Source: Halichoerus grypus (Eukaryota > Chordata > Mammalia > Carnivora > Phocidae). From it: a DNA stretch of 64,000 nt. Below the pieces are notes generated by a model that worked only from the letters and a program-made list of their open reading frames with translations, ran no database searches and was not told the origin of the DNA. Positions 35,576-46,930 of the stretch are shown in pieces (the stretch's first letter is position 1; each line of letters begins with the position of its first letter). The translations under genes were made by a program, and so were the position numbers. The stretch lies in contig NC_135714.1 in assembly GCF_964656455.1 (NCBI RefSeq), positions 125,482,131-125,546,130 on the forward strand, given 5' to 3'.

Positions 35576-36644
35576 CCAATCTTAATAACTCTGGTCAAAG
35601 AATATTAAAATTAGTGATTAACACAAACAAACTATTTAAGGAGCAAGAAAAAAATGCCACAGTGCAAAACACAATATAAATTATCAAACTAATAATGTTT
35701 ATTCACTGAGTCACAAATGAAATCTTCACTTTAAAGCGGGGACAGTAATTGACAAATGTGTAACAGTAGAAATAATCATAGAGGATTATAAGAGGTGAAA
35801 TGAAATAAATCCAGGATTTATTTAGAACACTAAACAAATCCAAAAATCCTTAAACTTTAAAGGCAGCATAAATCTCAAGAGTAACCAGAATTTGCAAAAA
35901 CTAGAATTAAAAAAATTCATCTAACTGAAGCATGTTCTGCTGAGAAGCAACACAAAGAAAATAGGAGATTTGTACTTTTATGAGCCAAGCCACATGAGCT
36001 GTGCTATCCTCTTAATATTCAACAAGCTAATTTCTGAGGGGCCACAAGAAAGCATACATTATACGAACAAGAAAAGTCTTCTCACTTTAAATTACAAAAC
36101 AAATCTGTCCTGAAATGACTCTTTAATTTCTCTTCATTTGCCATCATGAGAAAGATAAAAGCTCCCAGCTTTGCTTTGGAATAGATTCCAGATATATTAA
36201 ATCCTTTAATATTTTGCCATTATCTCTAAGTGTTATTAAAATGATAAAATTTAAAAATGAATTAAAATGTGTGCCTCTTTTGTTTATAATTTCCCCTTCC
36301 AAGATAATTTCTAAAACAAAAGCTCCCAGAAGCAAAGAGCTTTCATAAAATATAGCCAAAAGAAGCCAAAATGGAAGATTTCATTGAAATTCCTATCAAG
36401 TGTAAAGTTTTCATGCTCTTTCCACAAAAAAACAAGGGTCCAGGAACTCTCCTGACCATGATTTTCCATCAAACAAATAAGCACCTTCTATTATCATGGT
36501 TCCTCAGAAAGTAGAAGAGAGTCGACAGCATCTTCCTAGAGTATGTTTGTCAACACCATCATATTTGCAAACCTAGTGGGGTCAGGTTGAAGTCAAAGGC
36601 CAGGATGGTGGGCCAGCAGCCTGACTGAAACCAGTCGAATGCTC
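35576..36644. other. No recognised feature
   Basis: AT-rich unique-looking sequence without a convincing ORF. Confidence 0.45.
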
Positions 36645-36775
36645 CTTCATTTAACAAAATATTGAGCATCTACTCTCTGCCAGACTCATTGCTAAATGTT
36701 TGGAATACATCAGTGAACAAAACCAAGATGCCTACATTTAATGACACCCACATTCTATGTTAAGGAGAATGACCA
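36645..36775 (-). repeat. L2 LINE 3' end, antisense
   Basis: Antisense L2 tail words: 'cttcatttaacaaaatattg', 'agcatctactctctgccaga', 'catcagtgaacaaaacc' and 'cccacattctatg'. Confidence 0.75.
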
Positions 36776-36827
36776 CAAGGGCCATAATCAACCACAAAAT
36801 GAGAGGGGTTCAATAATAAGAGGTAGA

Positions 36828-36895
36828 ATGTATTAGATACTTATTATGCTCTGAGTACTTTTATTCTTAGAGCTTTATATGTATCAATGATGGGG
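36828..36895 (+). repeat. MIR 5' fragment
   Basis: 'tagatacttattatgctctg' and 'agagctttatatgtatcaat' follow the MIR 5' half order. Confidence 0.5.
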
Positions 36896-38864
36896 TAGAT
36901 CCAATGACTATCCCTGATGCACTTTGCAGAGTGTTCAAACACAGAATTCAGCCCTGTAGCAACATCAGGCTTGGCCTACAATTCCATCAGGATAATCAGC
37001 GATTGAGCACCAGAGAGATGAGAACCTTCAGTTTTAAAAAGTAAAATAAAATACCCCAGTTTTGCCTTTGGCTCATTTAGCATGTAGCTTTTCCTCTGAT
37101 TCCACTGTGAACAATGAAAAATAGCCCAGTTATGGCAACCAGAAAGGTAAATCAAGAAGTTCTTAGGGCATCTGAAGTGTCCTTTGCCAATAAGAAAGAA
37201 GAATATTGTATGTGCAGAAGAAAACTTCAACTCATGAGTTGAAAGCATGTTATTCTGCAACAATAAGATCATATACCACGCCTACGAGAAAACAAAATCA
37301 CATGAGAGAAGCCTCCTGAATAAATACTATGAATGTCTGTCAGAATGCAACAAAAAAGAATCTCAGCCCAGTTCAGAAGGCTGCTGTGGGGCTCTTGAGT
37401 CTTCACCAGGAGTTCCTACGAATGACTTTGCAACCACCAGGAGTGTCTGGCACCCTAGCTGGCAGCCACCGTACAGAAGACCAGCCAACTGACAAATTTA
37501 GTTGAACTGATCTGAAACTTCAAATGAAGAATGCTTCTGTGGGGGGTCACACATCCCTAGAGAACACCAGAGAGAGTGAAATAACTTCTACTCTCTCATC
37601 CCTGATTCTCCGTAGCTCAGACAGTTTTGGGAAAAACTCAAGTGATTTATGAGTTTCCTACTTTGTGCATTATGAGGCAACAGCAACAAGCAGGTGAAGG
37701 AGAAGCTGTGCCCTGCACGAGGAGTCGACTCGAAGCCAGGATGCTTAGAGGCTTAATCGGCTGGATCTCAGCTTTTTCCACATTCCGGATATGATAAATG
37801 AATTTGGATTACCGGAATCTGTCCCAAAACTCCAAATAAACTGAAGACTTCCTTCCTCTGAAATAGTCCTGAACCAAAACAGATTTTTAAATGCTGTGGA
37901 GTTTGGAACTAGGACACTGATCTTTGTATCCAATAGAATAGGTAGCCTTAAAGCTGACTGTACCATCTGTGTTTGCCACAGAATTTAGGACATTAGTCGG
38001 TCCACTGAAAGTCTGCCCTCAACGGCAGCCACTCCATTTCCTCGACCTCACTTAAGTTTCAGTTCAGAGTCAACTAATTGTTTTTTCTATTTTTTTCAGC
38101 CAAACTTCACATGCTTTGAAGATAATCTAGGAATAATCCAAGGGTAGGTTTGGTAGTTTGTTTCTACTGAAATAAAACCTATTCATTCCTTAAGACTAGT
38201 TTAGCTTATAAATGGTTTTCAAACATTATTAGCTATACATAAATGTTAATTTATCTAATTGATTAATAAGATAATACTGACTCATCTCACATCAGCATTA
38301 CCACTGCCTCTGCCTAGTCCTTCTCATACAATAGAGAAAATGCAAATCTTAGGTAGCAGTAAACATAATCTAAACAATCACCCCTAGACGACAGATTCCA
38401 AAAAAGAAAATAAATGATACTAAAATGTGGAAAAGGATATATTATATTTTTTCATAAGACTGATTGTACGATTTGTTTTTGGATACCACTTAATTTCATG
38501 GTTGAAACTAGCACTGAAATCTCCCAACATATTTTCCATTTTAAAATACAAAATTTTGACCCGAGTTCTATTAGATGGCCGCCTTGAAGTACTTGAATTA
38601 TTAAAAATAGCCTTAACATAGTCTTCCATGAAGTATGCATGCCTTTACAAGTTTGAATACATTTATTTATAAGTTAACATTTTAAAAGTTTGTGTGCATG
38701 TAATGCATCTGTCTCTGAATATTTATGAGTGTACTTCCCCATTAGGTCGGGAGACAGGAATGGAAAACTGTAAGAAACATTCTCAATAACAGTGGACATA
38801 TTTAAATCTCAATTCTTTTTTTAAAAAAGGAATGAACCCAATATCCTAATTCTTGTGTTTTTTA
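36896..38864. other. No recognised feature
   Basis: Unique-looking. Three overlapping frames on both strands at 38420-38640 have no motif and are treated as chance. Confidence 0.45.
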
Positions 38865-39080
38865 GCCTCTTTATTGAGGTATGGTTGACTTTACAGAAAG
38901 CTGCACACATTTAATTTACACACCTTCGTGAGTTGAGAGATAGGTTTACACGCATGAACCATCCTCACAATCTATGCCATAAACATATCCATCACACCCA
39001 AAAGGTTTCTCTCACTTTTTATTTATTAGTTTTGTGTGATAAAAACACTTAAGATAAGATCTACCCTCTTTTGGTCTTTT
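38865..39080 (-). repeat. Old L1 3' end (L1MA/L1MB-type), antisense
   Basis: Begins 'ctctttattgaggtatggtt' and continues 'gctgcacacatttaattta', 'catgaaccatcctcacaatc' and 'acatatccatcacacccaaa', the standard antisense order of the L1MA/MB 3' UTR. Confidence 0.8.
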
Positions 39081-40082
39081 GGTTTCAGATCATTGCTTTC
39101 AATTAGAGGAAACTGCCAATATGAAGTATCCGAGTTTACAAATTATTCAGATATTGGTTAATATGACAGAGGAAGGAGTGGTAAGATCCTATAATTCTTT
39201 GCAAGCCTTAATATAGGCAAATTCTCAGGTCTTATGCCTAATTATTTGGGCTTCTTGGAAATACGTTTTCAATGGAGTAAAGGAAAGGGTCCCTGGTCTA
39301 CTCTCTTCACGAAAAGAAAAAAAAAAAACGCTTCGTAGTTACATGACTGGAAAAGTATCAGATAAGGAGCAATTCGAAAAAGGAGGACTTTTCAAGTGTG
39401 TATATTCTAAATGAAAAGTGACTATGATAAATCTGATCAGAAGGATAAAATGTTCCCTTGCACACTCATGATGGCTGATGGCATCAGGTATCAACCACCA
39501 ATTTTCTGTCTGATCACCTGTGACCTTTTGACTTAGAAATCTATTTTCCTTGAAGGCTGGTGAATATGCCTTAGAAACAAAATCTTTTCACATTTTTTCC
39601 TACTATTTTCTGTTTTAATAAATGAGGGGAGAAGACCAACACAGTAAAACAAGGCCAAGGTAGGTATAATTTTGGACATATAGAAAGGGGCAAAGATGCA
39701 AAATTCCCATAGAAACACTGGATGAGGGATACTATGCATTTCCAATATCTACAATTCCTGTTTCTACTGTGAAAATAAATACGTCTGGTAGGCGTGGCAG
39801 TGAGATTTTTTTTTTTTTTTACTTTCATGTGTCTTGAGGTTTTTCTCTACTTTTAATCTCAAAATCATGGGAATATATCTACTTTCTTTCATTATAATTA
39901 ACTCTAAGATGAATCCCACGTCTGGGAACTTGAGCTGAAGAGTTTATCATGTTCATGGTAAAAGGCTGGATTCTTCTCTTCCTCTTGCCCATTCTCAAAG
40001 ACACAGGCATGTTAAAGAGTTTATCTTAAAAGAAAAAAAAATTCTGCATCAACAAATTTTTGTTTTATTTTAACATTAACAT
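39081..40082. other. No recognised feature
   Basis: AT-rich unique-looking sequence with short homopolymer runs (A12 at 39317, T14 near 39807). No gene found. Confidence 0.45.
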
Positions 40083-40096
40083 AAAAATAATATTCC

Positions 40097-40297
40097 GGGG
40101 CACCTGGGCAGCTCAGTCTTTAAGTGCCTGCCTTCGGCTCAGGCCACGATCCCAGGGTCCTGGGACCAAGCCCTGCATCGGGCTCCCTGCTCCACGGGAA
40201 GCCTGCTTTCCCTCTCCCACTCCCCCTGCTTGTGTTCCTGCTCTCACTGTGTCTCTCTCTGTCAAATAAATAAATAAAATCTTTTAAAAATTTTTAA
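40097..40297 (+). mobile_element. Carnivore SINE with 14-bp target-site duplication
   Basis: Plus-oriented SINE from 'ggggcacctgggcagctcag' to 'aaataaataaataaaatc' and an A/T tail. Perfect direct repeats 'aaaaataatattcc' at 40083-40096 and 40298-40311. Confidence 0.96.
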
Positions 40298-40314
40298 AAA
40301 AATAATATTCCATA

Positions 40315-40560
40315 AGAATACTGCCCAGTATAAGCATTATCATTTTTTGTATGTTCCCTTCACTGCTTTTATAAGTGCATGGTTTTCATATTGTTATAAT
40401 TACCACACACATAAAATATATCATCTTTTTCCCAGATGACACTGCATGATATTCTCAAGGATTTTTTGACATGTATAATTTTTATTAGAATCATAATATT
40501 CTACTAATTTACTGAAGCATTTTCTCACTTGGGGCATGTATATTACCTTAAAATGTTTAA
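40315..40560 (-). repeat. Possible old L1M 3' fragment, antisense
   Basis: 'gatgacactgcatgatattc' and the surrounding order resemble antisense L1M 3' text (normally 'ggctgcatagtattcc'). Very diverged. Confidence 0.4.
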
Positions 40561-41639
40561 CTCTGAACTTCTTCATTACCATTTTATTTTATATTTATTA
40601 TTTTTATTATGTTATTTTTCTGGATACTTTCCAGGTCTAGCAATGTGATTCTAGGACTGCCGGATCCTGGGAAAAGTGTGTGAACATCTTCTGGATCTAT
40701 TGCTCTGATACCTCTATCTAGGGTCATTTTTTTCTGTTTCATCTCAGATGGTTAGGAGATAGTATACGCCTCACACTAGCTTTGCCCAATATCCTGGGAA
40801 CATTTAAAATAAAGGACATGCCACAAAGGGAGGATAAGAAATGTTTACAGAAAGACTAGATGGTACATGCCACATTCGGATGTGTGGGGGGTTACAAACT
40901 GGAGATGGCTTCAGCTCGGAAAACTAGTCACCTTCCCTATGTGACAATGTGAGGTGGGTGCTGTTTAACTGGCCCCAGCCTCAGTGAAACTCCCTGAATG
41001 TGCTGACTCTGGGAGGGTTTTCATGGGGGTGTGTTTTCAATCCTTCCCTTGGCACACAGGACCTTGAACCCCAGATTCTGGCTGAAGGACCTTTACTACA
41101 GAATTGGTCTCTCCAGGTTTCTGCCTGCTAATATCCCAGGTGTTTGTACCACCATCTGCTGTGGTTGATGCCTTCTGCAAATAGGTCAAGCTGTCAACAC
41201 AGGCCGACAGTGGGAGGAAAGGTTTCAATTCAATGGAGGTTGCATTTTTTCTCTTTTCTCTAGCTTTTTCCAACGTTTACCAGAAAGCCATTTCCTGATC
41301 CCACCAGGCTCCCTTTTTCCCACGAATCATCAAAAGCCCTTTCTGCCCACTCAGTCTCCTAACCCACACTTTTAAAATAATGCATTTTTGTACTCTCGGT
41401 AGTGTTACAATAGACACCAAACTGCTAAAACCGTTTCCAAAAGAGATGTCCCAATGTGCACGGTCACCAGGAATGAGTGAAATTTTGTTTCACAACACCC
41501 TCAGTAGCATTGACTTCTCTGAATATTTCCTTCTTTAAATTTAGCATCAACAAATATTCTTAAGGATCCAAGATGGCCTCAAAACTCCTTCTGAAAAAAA
41601 AAAATACACAGCAGCAAGAATAAAACCTATGATTTATAG
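40561..41639. other. No recognised feature
   Basis: Unique-looking, moderately GC-rich at 40880-41280. The minus-strand frame at 41037-41273 has no domain. Confidence 0.45.
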
Positions 41640-41805
41640 AGTGTCAATTACATACCTGGCTCTTCATGTGCTCTGTTTCGTTTATCCTTAAACAACCCCA
41701 AACAATAGATTTTATTCTTCCCATTCAACCTTTAAGGAAAGTAAAGATCCCAGGAGTAACTTGGCCACATCCATAGTCTCAATGGAATTGTGGCCATGAA
41801 TGAAA
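41640..41805 (+). repeat. MIR SINE
   Basis: Sense MIR order: 'cttcatgtgctctgtttcg', 'tttatccttaaacaacccca', 'agtaacttggccacatcc'. Confidence 0.6.
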
Positions 41806-44455
41806 CCTCTCTGAATCCTAGCTATATACCTTATATAGCTATAAGGCTAGAAACAACGTATTTTTCACTCAGCATTTCTTTTCACAACTGCCACTATCTG
41901 CTTATTATCACATTGTTCAAGTGAGATTCCAGCAGTATTAATCATGAATTAAACTCTAGTTAATTAAACTCAATTACACCGTTTTTTTTTTTTCCAAACC
42001 ACAAATCTGAACCTTACTTGTTCTTTCAAAAGCAGCCAGGAAATTAAGTTATCCTTGACACTATTCCAAGTTCATGATGTATTCTTTTTTTTTTTTTTTT
42101 GGCCTCAAGTAAGAAGTAATTAATCTATTTGCTTAGTTAATTTGAGTTTTTTGTAAAATCCATAAATTCCAAGTTTTAAACCAAATTCAATCTTTTAGGA
42201 ATCACAAAATATTTGGGCAGAATGTGACTTCTTGAGGTCGAAATGGAGAGAGAAGAATTGTATGCTATTTAAATTCTTTGTGATATATGATCTGCTTTTT
42301 TTTTTGGATATCAGATTACTTACAAACAGTATTTTAATGATACCAGTTTAAATAAATTAGCTATTCGTGGCCCACATGGTAAAAATATCTCCATGTCTAC
42401 ACCTTCCTAGGCACACCTAGTTACACATCATTCGCTTGCTTAACTTCAAAGAGCAGGAGACCATGATGGCTGCCTTTTTAATTAGACAGGGCTGGAACAG
42501 GCAAAGATTAAAATTCCTCATGAAGATAATAACTGGAAGAGACTCCGGTAATCAGACCCATACACTGGCTTCTGTAACACATACCCACCCACACAAATGC
42601 ATACACACAGAATGTTTTAACTTTACTCAATAAAAACATACACAGCCTCTATAAAAATGTTTAGAAATAATTTTAATTAATTTAACTAGATTCATAATAG
42701 TTATATTAAGATATAACTATCATATCCCAATAGCGGTGAAATATTACAAATTATACACAAATATTACAAATATTTGAAATTTTATTGTACTTTTGAAATC
42801 TTAGTTAACCTTCAAGGTTTTGCTCATAGATCATCAGCTTCTTGAATGTGTTTCTTTCTAATCCTTCACTGTCTCCTGCTTCACATTCCAATAGAAAAAA
42901 ATCTCTCCTTTCTCTGAACTCCCAGAACTTGTCAATATAACTCTTTTTATAATAACTTATCACCTTCCACCTAACATTAGCGTTACTTATACACACTTCT
43001 CACCTGCTGTGCAAGATTGCAACTGTCTTGAGGCTAGTACGCATGCTCACTGGGAATCCACATAATTAAAATAAGGTAGGTTACGTTGTTAATTTCAAAA
43101 GTCAAGATTTTTTCAAAATTATAGTTTTTACTCCATGGCAGAAGCTGGGGCTAAATATATCCTGGTGCTTTCAGACTTGTATTTCCACTTGACTTCTCCC
43201 TATACATATATTTAAAAGTGTTATGATTAAATCAACTCCTTTCCCCTTGCTGGCTCAAAACTTTGCAGCACTGAAGGCAATAATGAGGAGCAGAGAAATG
43301 AACACCAATTCTACTCCTTTTTTACATTTGATTTGCTATACTAACACTAAAATTAGATTTTACAAAGGAGAGAGAAAGAGAGAGAGAGAGATTGATTCAT
43401 GCTGCCCCAAGTTATTTCCCTGAGGAATATAGGCTTCTTTCCATTAGGTGATCAAATGCAAGAAGAAGGGGACAAGGGATTCTTTACGCCAGAGATTTAA
43501 TTGAAACAGCAAGGCATGACCTAGAGCAAAATAGCAATTAAAAGCCCAATGTACAGTTCCTACCCGTTGCCCAACCAGCCTGCAACTGCTGAGCTTCCGT
43601 CCCCTTCATGGAAGCCTGACTTCTGATGCCATTGTCTAGAAGCTATTGTTACTGTTCCACAGGAGACAACTCCCTTGAAATTGCCTTGGTTCTGTTTAAT
43701 TGCTTAAAATTCAATCACTTTTTATAATCTATAAAAATGCAGTGCAACGTTCGGAATCTTTCTTCAAAATGACTTTCAGGAAAAAATAAAGAACTACTGC
43801 TTTCATTTTTTTTTTTTTTCATATCAAAAAGGTTCAGGACAAAACCATTACCGTCTTTAATAATAAAAACATTATCCACGAAAAGGATTTTTTTAACAAC
43901 TCAAAATCGTGTAGGACGGACTCAATATACTCTTGGTATTTGCTATACACCAGGGTTGATTCTGTGAGTAGAACATTCACCAAATAAGGATTATTTGCAC
44001 TTCCAAGGCCCAGATATACACATTCATGCTGTTCTCATTCCCTGTAGCTTTTTCAATGTCAAATTGCGTAGAAAGAACTCAAAGAAAGTAAAGCTGAGAT
44101 GTATTTATTTAAGACTTCCAGCAATTTACTAGACTCTTTTTTACCCTTCCTTCTAGCTAGATTAGACTGTGAACATATAATTAATCATTAGTCTGTAAAT
44201 GTTCAGCAATAAAATAATTTTGTTTGACTACTTTCCTGTTCAGGGGAGAAAAGGCAGAATTCACTTAAGATCATACAGTTTAAACCAAATAATTCTTAAT
44301 TCATCATAAGGACACACCTACATATCTTTTATTATCAGGTGTGGACCTTTTTTCCTCTTAAGTAAATTGGTATTTAATCAGTTATTACTTCAATTAGGTA
44401 TACTTATTCTTTAATTAAAATAGGTGGTAAAACATGGATATGTTGACTAGCTAGA
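41806..44455. other. No gene; homopolymer and GA runs
   Basis: AT-rich unique-looking sequence. T-runs at about 41982, 42086, 42297 and 43808, and a (GA)n run at 43365-43391. No ORF of note. Confidence 0.45.
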
Positions 44456-44530
44456 TTTGAGAGGAAGGGAAGAGAAAAAGAAGGGAAGAAAGGGAAAAAA
44501 GAAGGAAATAAATGTAAAAGAAGAAAAAAA
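44456..44530 (+). repeat. Polypurine tract
   Basis: About 70 bases almost entirely A and G ('gaggaagggaagagaaaaag' and similar). Low-complexity. Confidence 0.85.
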
Positions 44531-44599
44531 CTAATTTATTAAATTTTGAGCATTATGCTAGGAATGAGCACCTAATCTTTTTTTTTTTTTAATATTGAT

Positions 44600-44765
44600 C
44601 GGAGTACTGTGAAAGAGGATTATGATTCCTCCCATTTTACAAATAAGATGAGAAACAGAGAGATTAAGTCACTTGCCCAGAGCCACAGAACCAGTAATTC
44701 CAAGAACTGGGTTTGGAACCAAATCTATGTGTTGCGAAAGTATACTTTCTTTCTTCAGCACTGTG
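44600..44765 (+). repeat. MIR SINE
   Basis: Clear MIR core: 'attcctcccattttacaaat', 'cacttgcccagagccacaga', 'actgggtttggaaccaaatc'. Confidence 0.85.
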
Positions 44766-44861
44766 CTGGCTTGAACATTACCCAATGAGATAGCAACAGT
44801 AAAAAATTTTTTTAGTTTAATTATATTGTTTAAACTGTTAAATAAAACTTTTTGCCAATTA

Positions 44862-45061
44862 TTTTTTTTAAAAGATTTTATCTATTTATTTCACAGAGAG
44901 AGACAGTGAGAGAGGGAACACAAGAAGAGGGAGTGGGAGACGTTCTGAGAAGCAGGCTTCCCGCCGAGCAGGGAGCCTGATGTGGAGCTCGATCCCAGGA
45001 CCCTAGGATCATGACCTGAGCCGAAGGCAGACGCTTAACAACTGAGCCACCCAGGTGCCCC
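44862..45061 (-). mobile_element. Carnivore SINE with 16-bp target-site duplication
   Basis: Reverse-oriented SINE. Perfect 16-bp direct repeats 'aactttttgccaatta' at 44846-44861 and 45062-45077. Confidence 0.97.
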
Positions 45062-45088
45062 AACTTTTTGCCAATTAAAAGAGCTCTA

Positions 45089-45139
45089 CTTCTAATTATT
45101 AATAACTAATTATTAATAACTAATAATTATCAATAACTA
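45089..45139 (+). repeat. Short AT-rich tandem repeat
   Basis: About three copies of a unit like 'taattattaataac', the last diverged. Confidence 0.8.
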
Positions 45140-46131
45140 AAAAGTGACTAAGATTCTCCTCCAAGTCTCTATTTTTATAGTAAATGGTAAAACTAAATGT
45201 TGTCTTGACTTCTACACAATATATGACTCAAAACATTCCTGTGACTCAGAAAGTTTAATCAATACTGAATGGGTGCCAAATGGAAAGTTTAAATCACATA
45301 TTGTCACATAAAAAAAAAAAATAGAAATCTGAAAAGATGACATCTTTCCTTTGCTTTTGAAAAATATCCTAAGTATGTGGAAAATAATTTCAAATTCTAC
45401 TCTCTATTGTGTAAGATAGGAAAAGAGCAGCAATATTAGAAACATGTAAGTGTTAACGAGTAAAAAAATTGAGGTGCCCATCTTGAATACCTTGGAGAAA
45501 CACAAAGATTCACCACCATAAATTATTAAGAGAATGAAATAAATGCATGAATAAAGCAAAGTTTCTGAATCCTTGGGCAGATCAATTTTAAATTAATTCA
45601 GGAAGGGTCTTGACATCTGCCTGATTGAATGGTTTAAAGAAAACTTGAAGCCATTCAACTACTAGTTGTTTGGTTGTTAGTTTTGTTGTTGTTGCTGTTG
45701 TTTTTTAAGTGTGTTGACAAATTATCCATTTGGCTAAAATTTTTCAACTGCCAAAAAGGTATTCAATCTAAGGCCTTGTTTGCTGTGTCTTTTCAGCAAG
45801 TCCATGACACTTCTAATAACAGAATCCTACTTTCCTTTGGAAAGCCCATTTCTTGTCCTTCAGGTGATAGGTTGAACCTGTCTGTGACCACATGGTGAGC
45901 CTATGATCACAGCTGACCAACCAGAATACTCCATCTTTATTCCAACCATAATAATTGGATGAGTACATGACCTAATAAAAGCCAGAGTATTTGATCAGAT
46001 TTGATATAATCTTGTTGTGAGAGTCTTTCTTCCTTTTAATCAAAATTCAAAAGGATATATTCTTGGTGTTCCTTTTCCTACCACATTGAGAACCTGCCTG
46101 CCTGAGAAATAAACCAACAGGAAAACACGGC
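45140..46131. other. No recognised feature
   Basis: Unique-looking AT-rich sequence. The frame at 45674-45898 starts in a poly-leucine artefact of a (GTT)n run and has no domain. Confidence 0.45.
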
Positions 46132-46151
46132 AAAAGGATACAGAAACAAGG

Positions 46152-46340
46152 GACGCCTGGGTGGCTCGGTTAAGCGGCTGCCTTCAGCTCAGGTCATGAT
46201 CCCAGGGTCCTGGGATCAAGTCCCACATCAGGCTCTCTGCTCAGTGGGGAGCTTGCTTCTCCCTCTGCCTGCAGCTTCCCCTGCTTGTGCGCTCTCTCTC
46301 TCTCTGACAAATAAATAAATAAAATCTTTAAAAAAAAAAA
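46152..46340 (+). mobile_element. Carnivore SINE with decayed target-site duplication
   Basis: Plus-oriented SINE from 'gacgcctgggtggctcgg' to a poly(A) of about 15. Flanks 'aaaaggatacagaaacaagg' (46132-46151) and 'aaaaggaacacagaaaaaag' (from 46341) are near-copies. Confidence 0.95.
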
Positions 46341-46799
46341 AAAAGGAACACAGAAAAAAGGTCCAAGAATGTCACTTGAAACCCCAAATTTACCTGTATC
46401 TGAAGCTGATCCATCTTTGGATGGATGACTACAGATTTCAAAAAATTTCCCTTATTATGCTTAAAACACTTTGAGTTAGAGTTCTATCCCTTGTAACCAA
46501 TAGATTGCTAATAAAAGTGTGATGTTACTTTCTAAATTACTGCAAGCTACGGTGTAGTATCTTTCCTTACTTTTAGGTAACTATCAGATAATATAAAGCA
46601 AGACCAAATGAATAGTCAGATCATTATGGATATCTCAATTTTCTTTCCAACAATACTTCCAAGAGCCTGAAAAGAAAACCAATGTTCAATTTAATTAAAT
46701 TGCACTATCAAGGTAACTGTGGTTTTCTGCATAGACACTCAGCTAAGTTCATGTAAAGTCTTTCTGTATCATGAAATGTTGGATTAAAAAAAGGACCTT

Positions 46800-46930
46800 G
46801 GAGTGCCTCTTCCCCTGTCCTCATTTTAGAGATAAGGAATCTGAAGTCTGACAATATTAAGTGAATTGCCCAATATCATATAGCTAGTTAGTGACAATAT
46901 TGGAATGAAACCAAAGGCTATATCTGTAAT
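46800..46930 (+). repeat. MIR SINE
   Basis: Sense MIR core: 'cctcattttagagataagga', 'aattgcccaatatcatatag', 'ctagttagtgacaatattgg'. Confidence 0.75.
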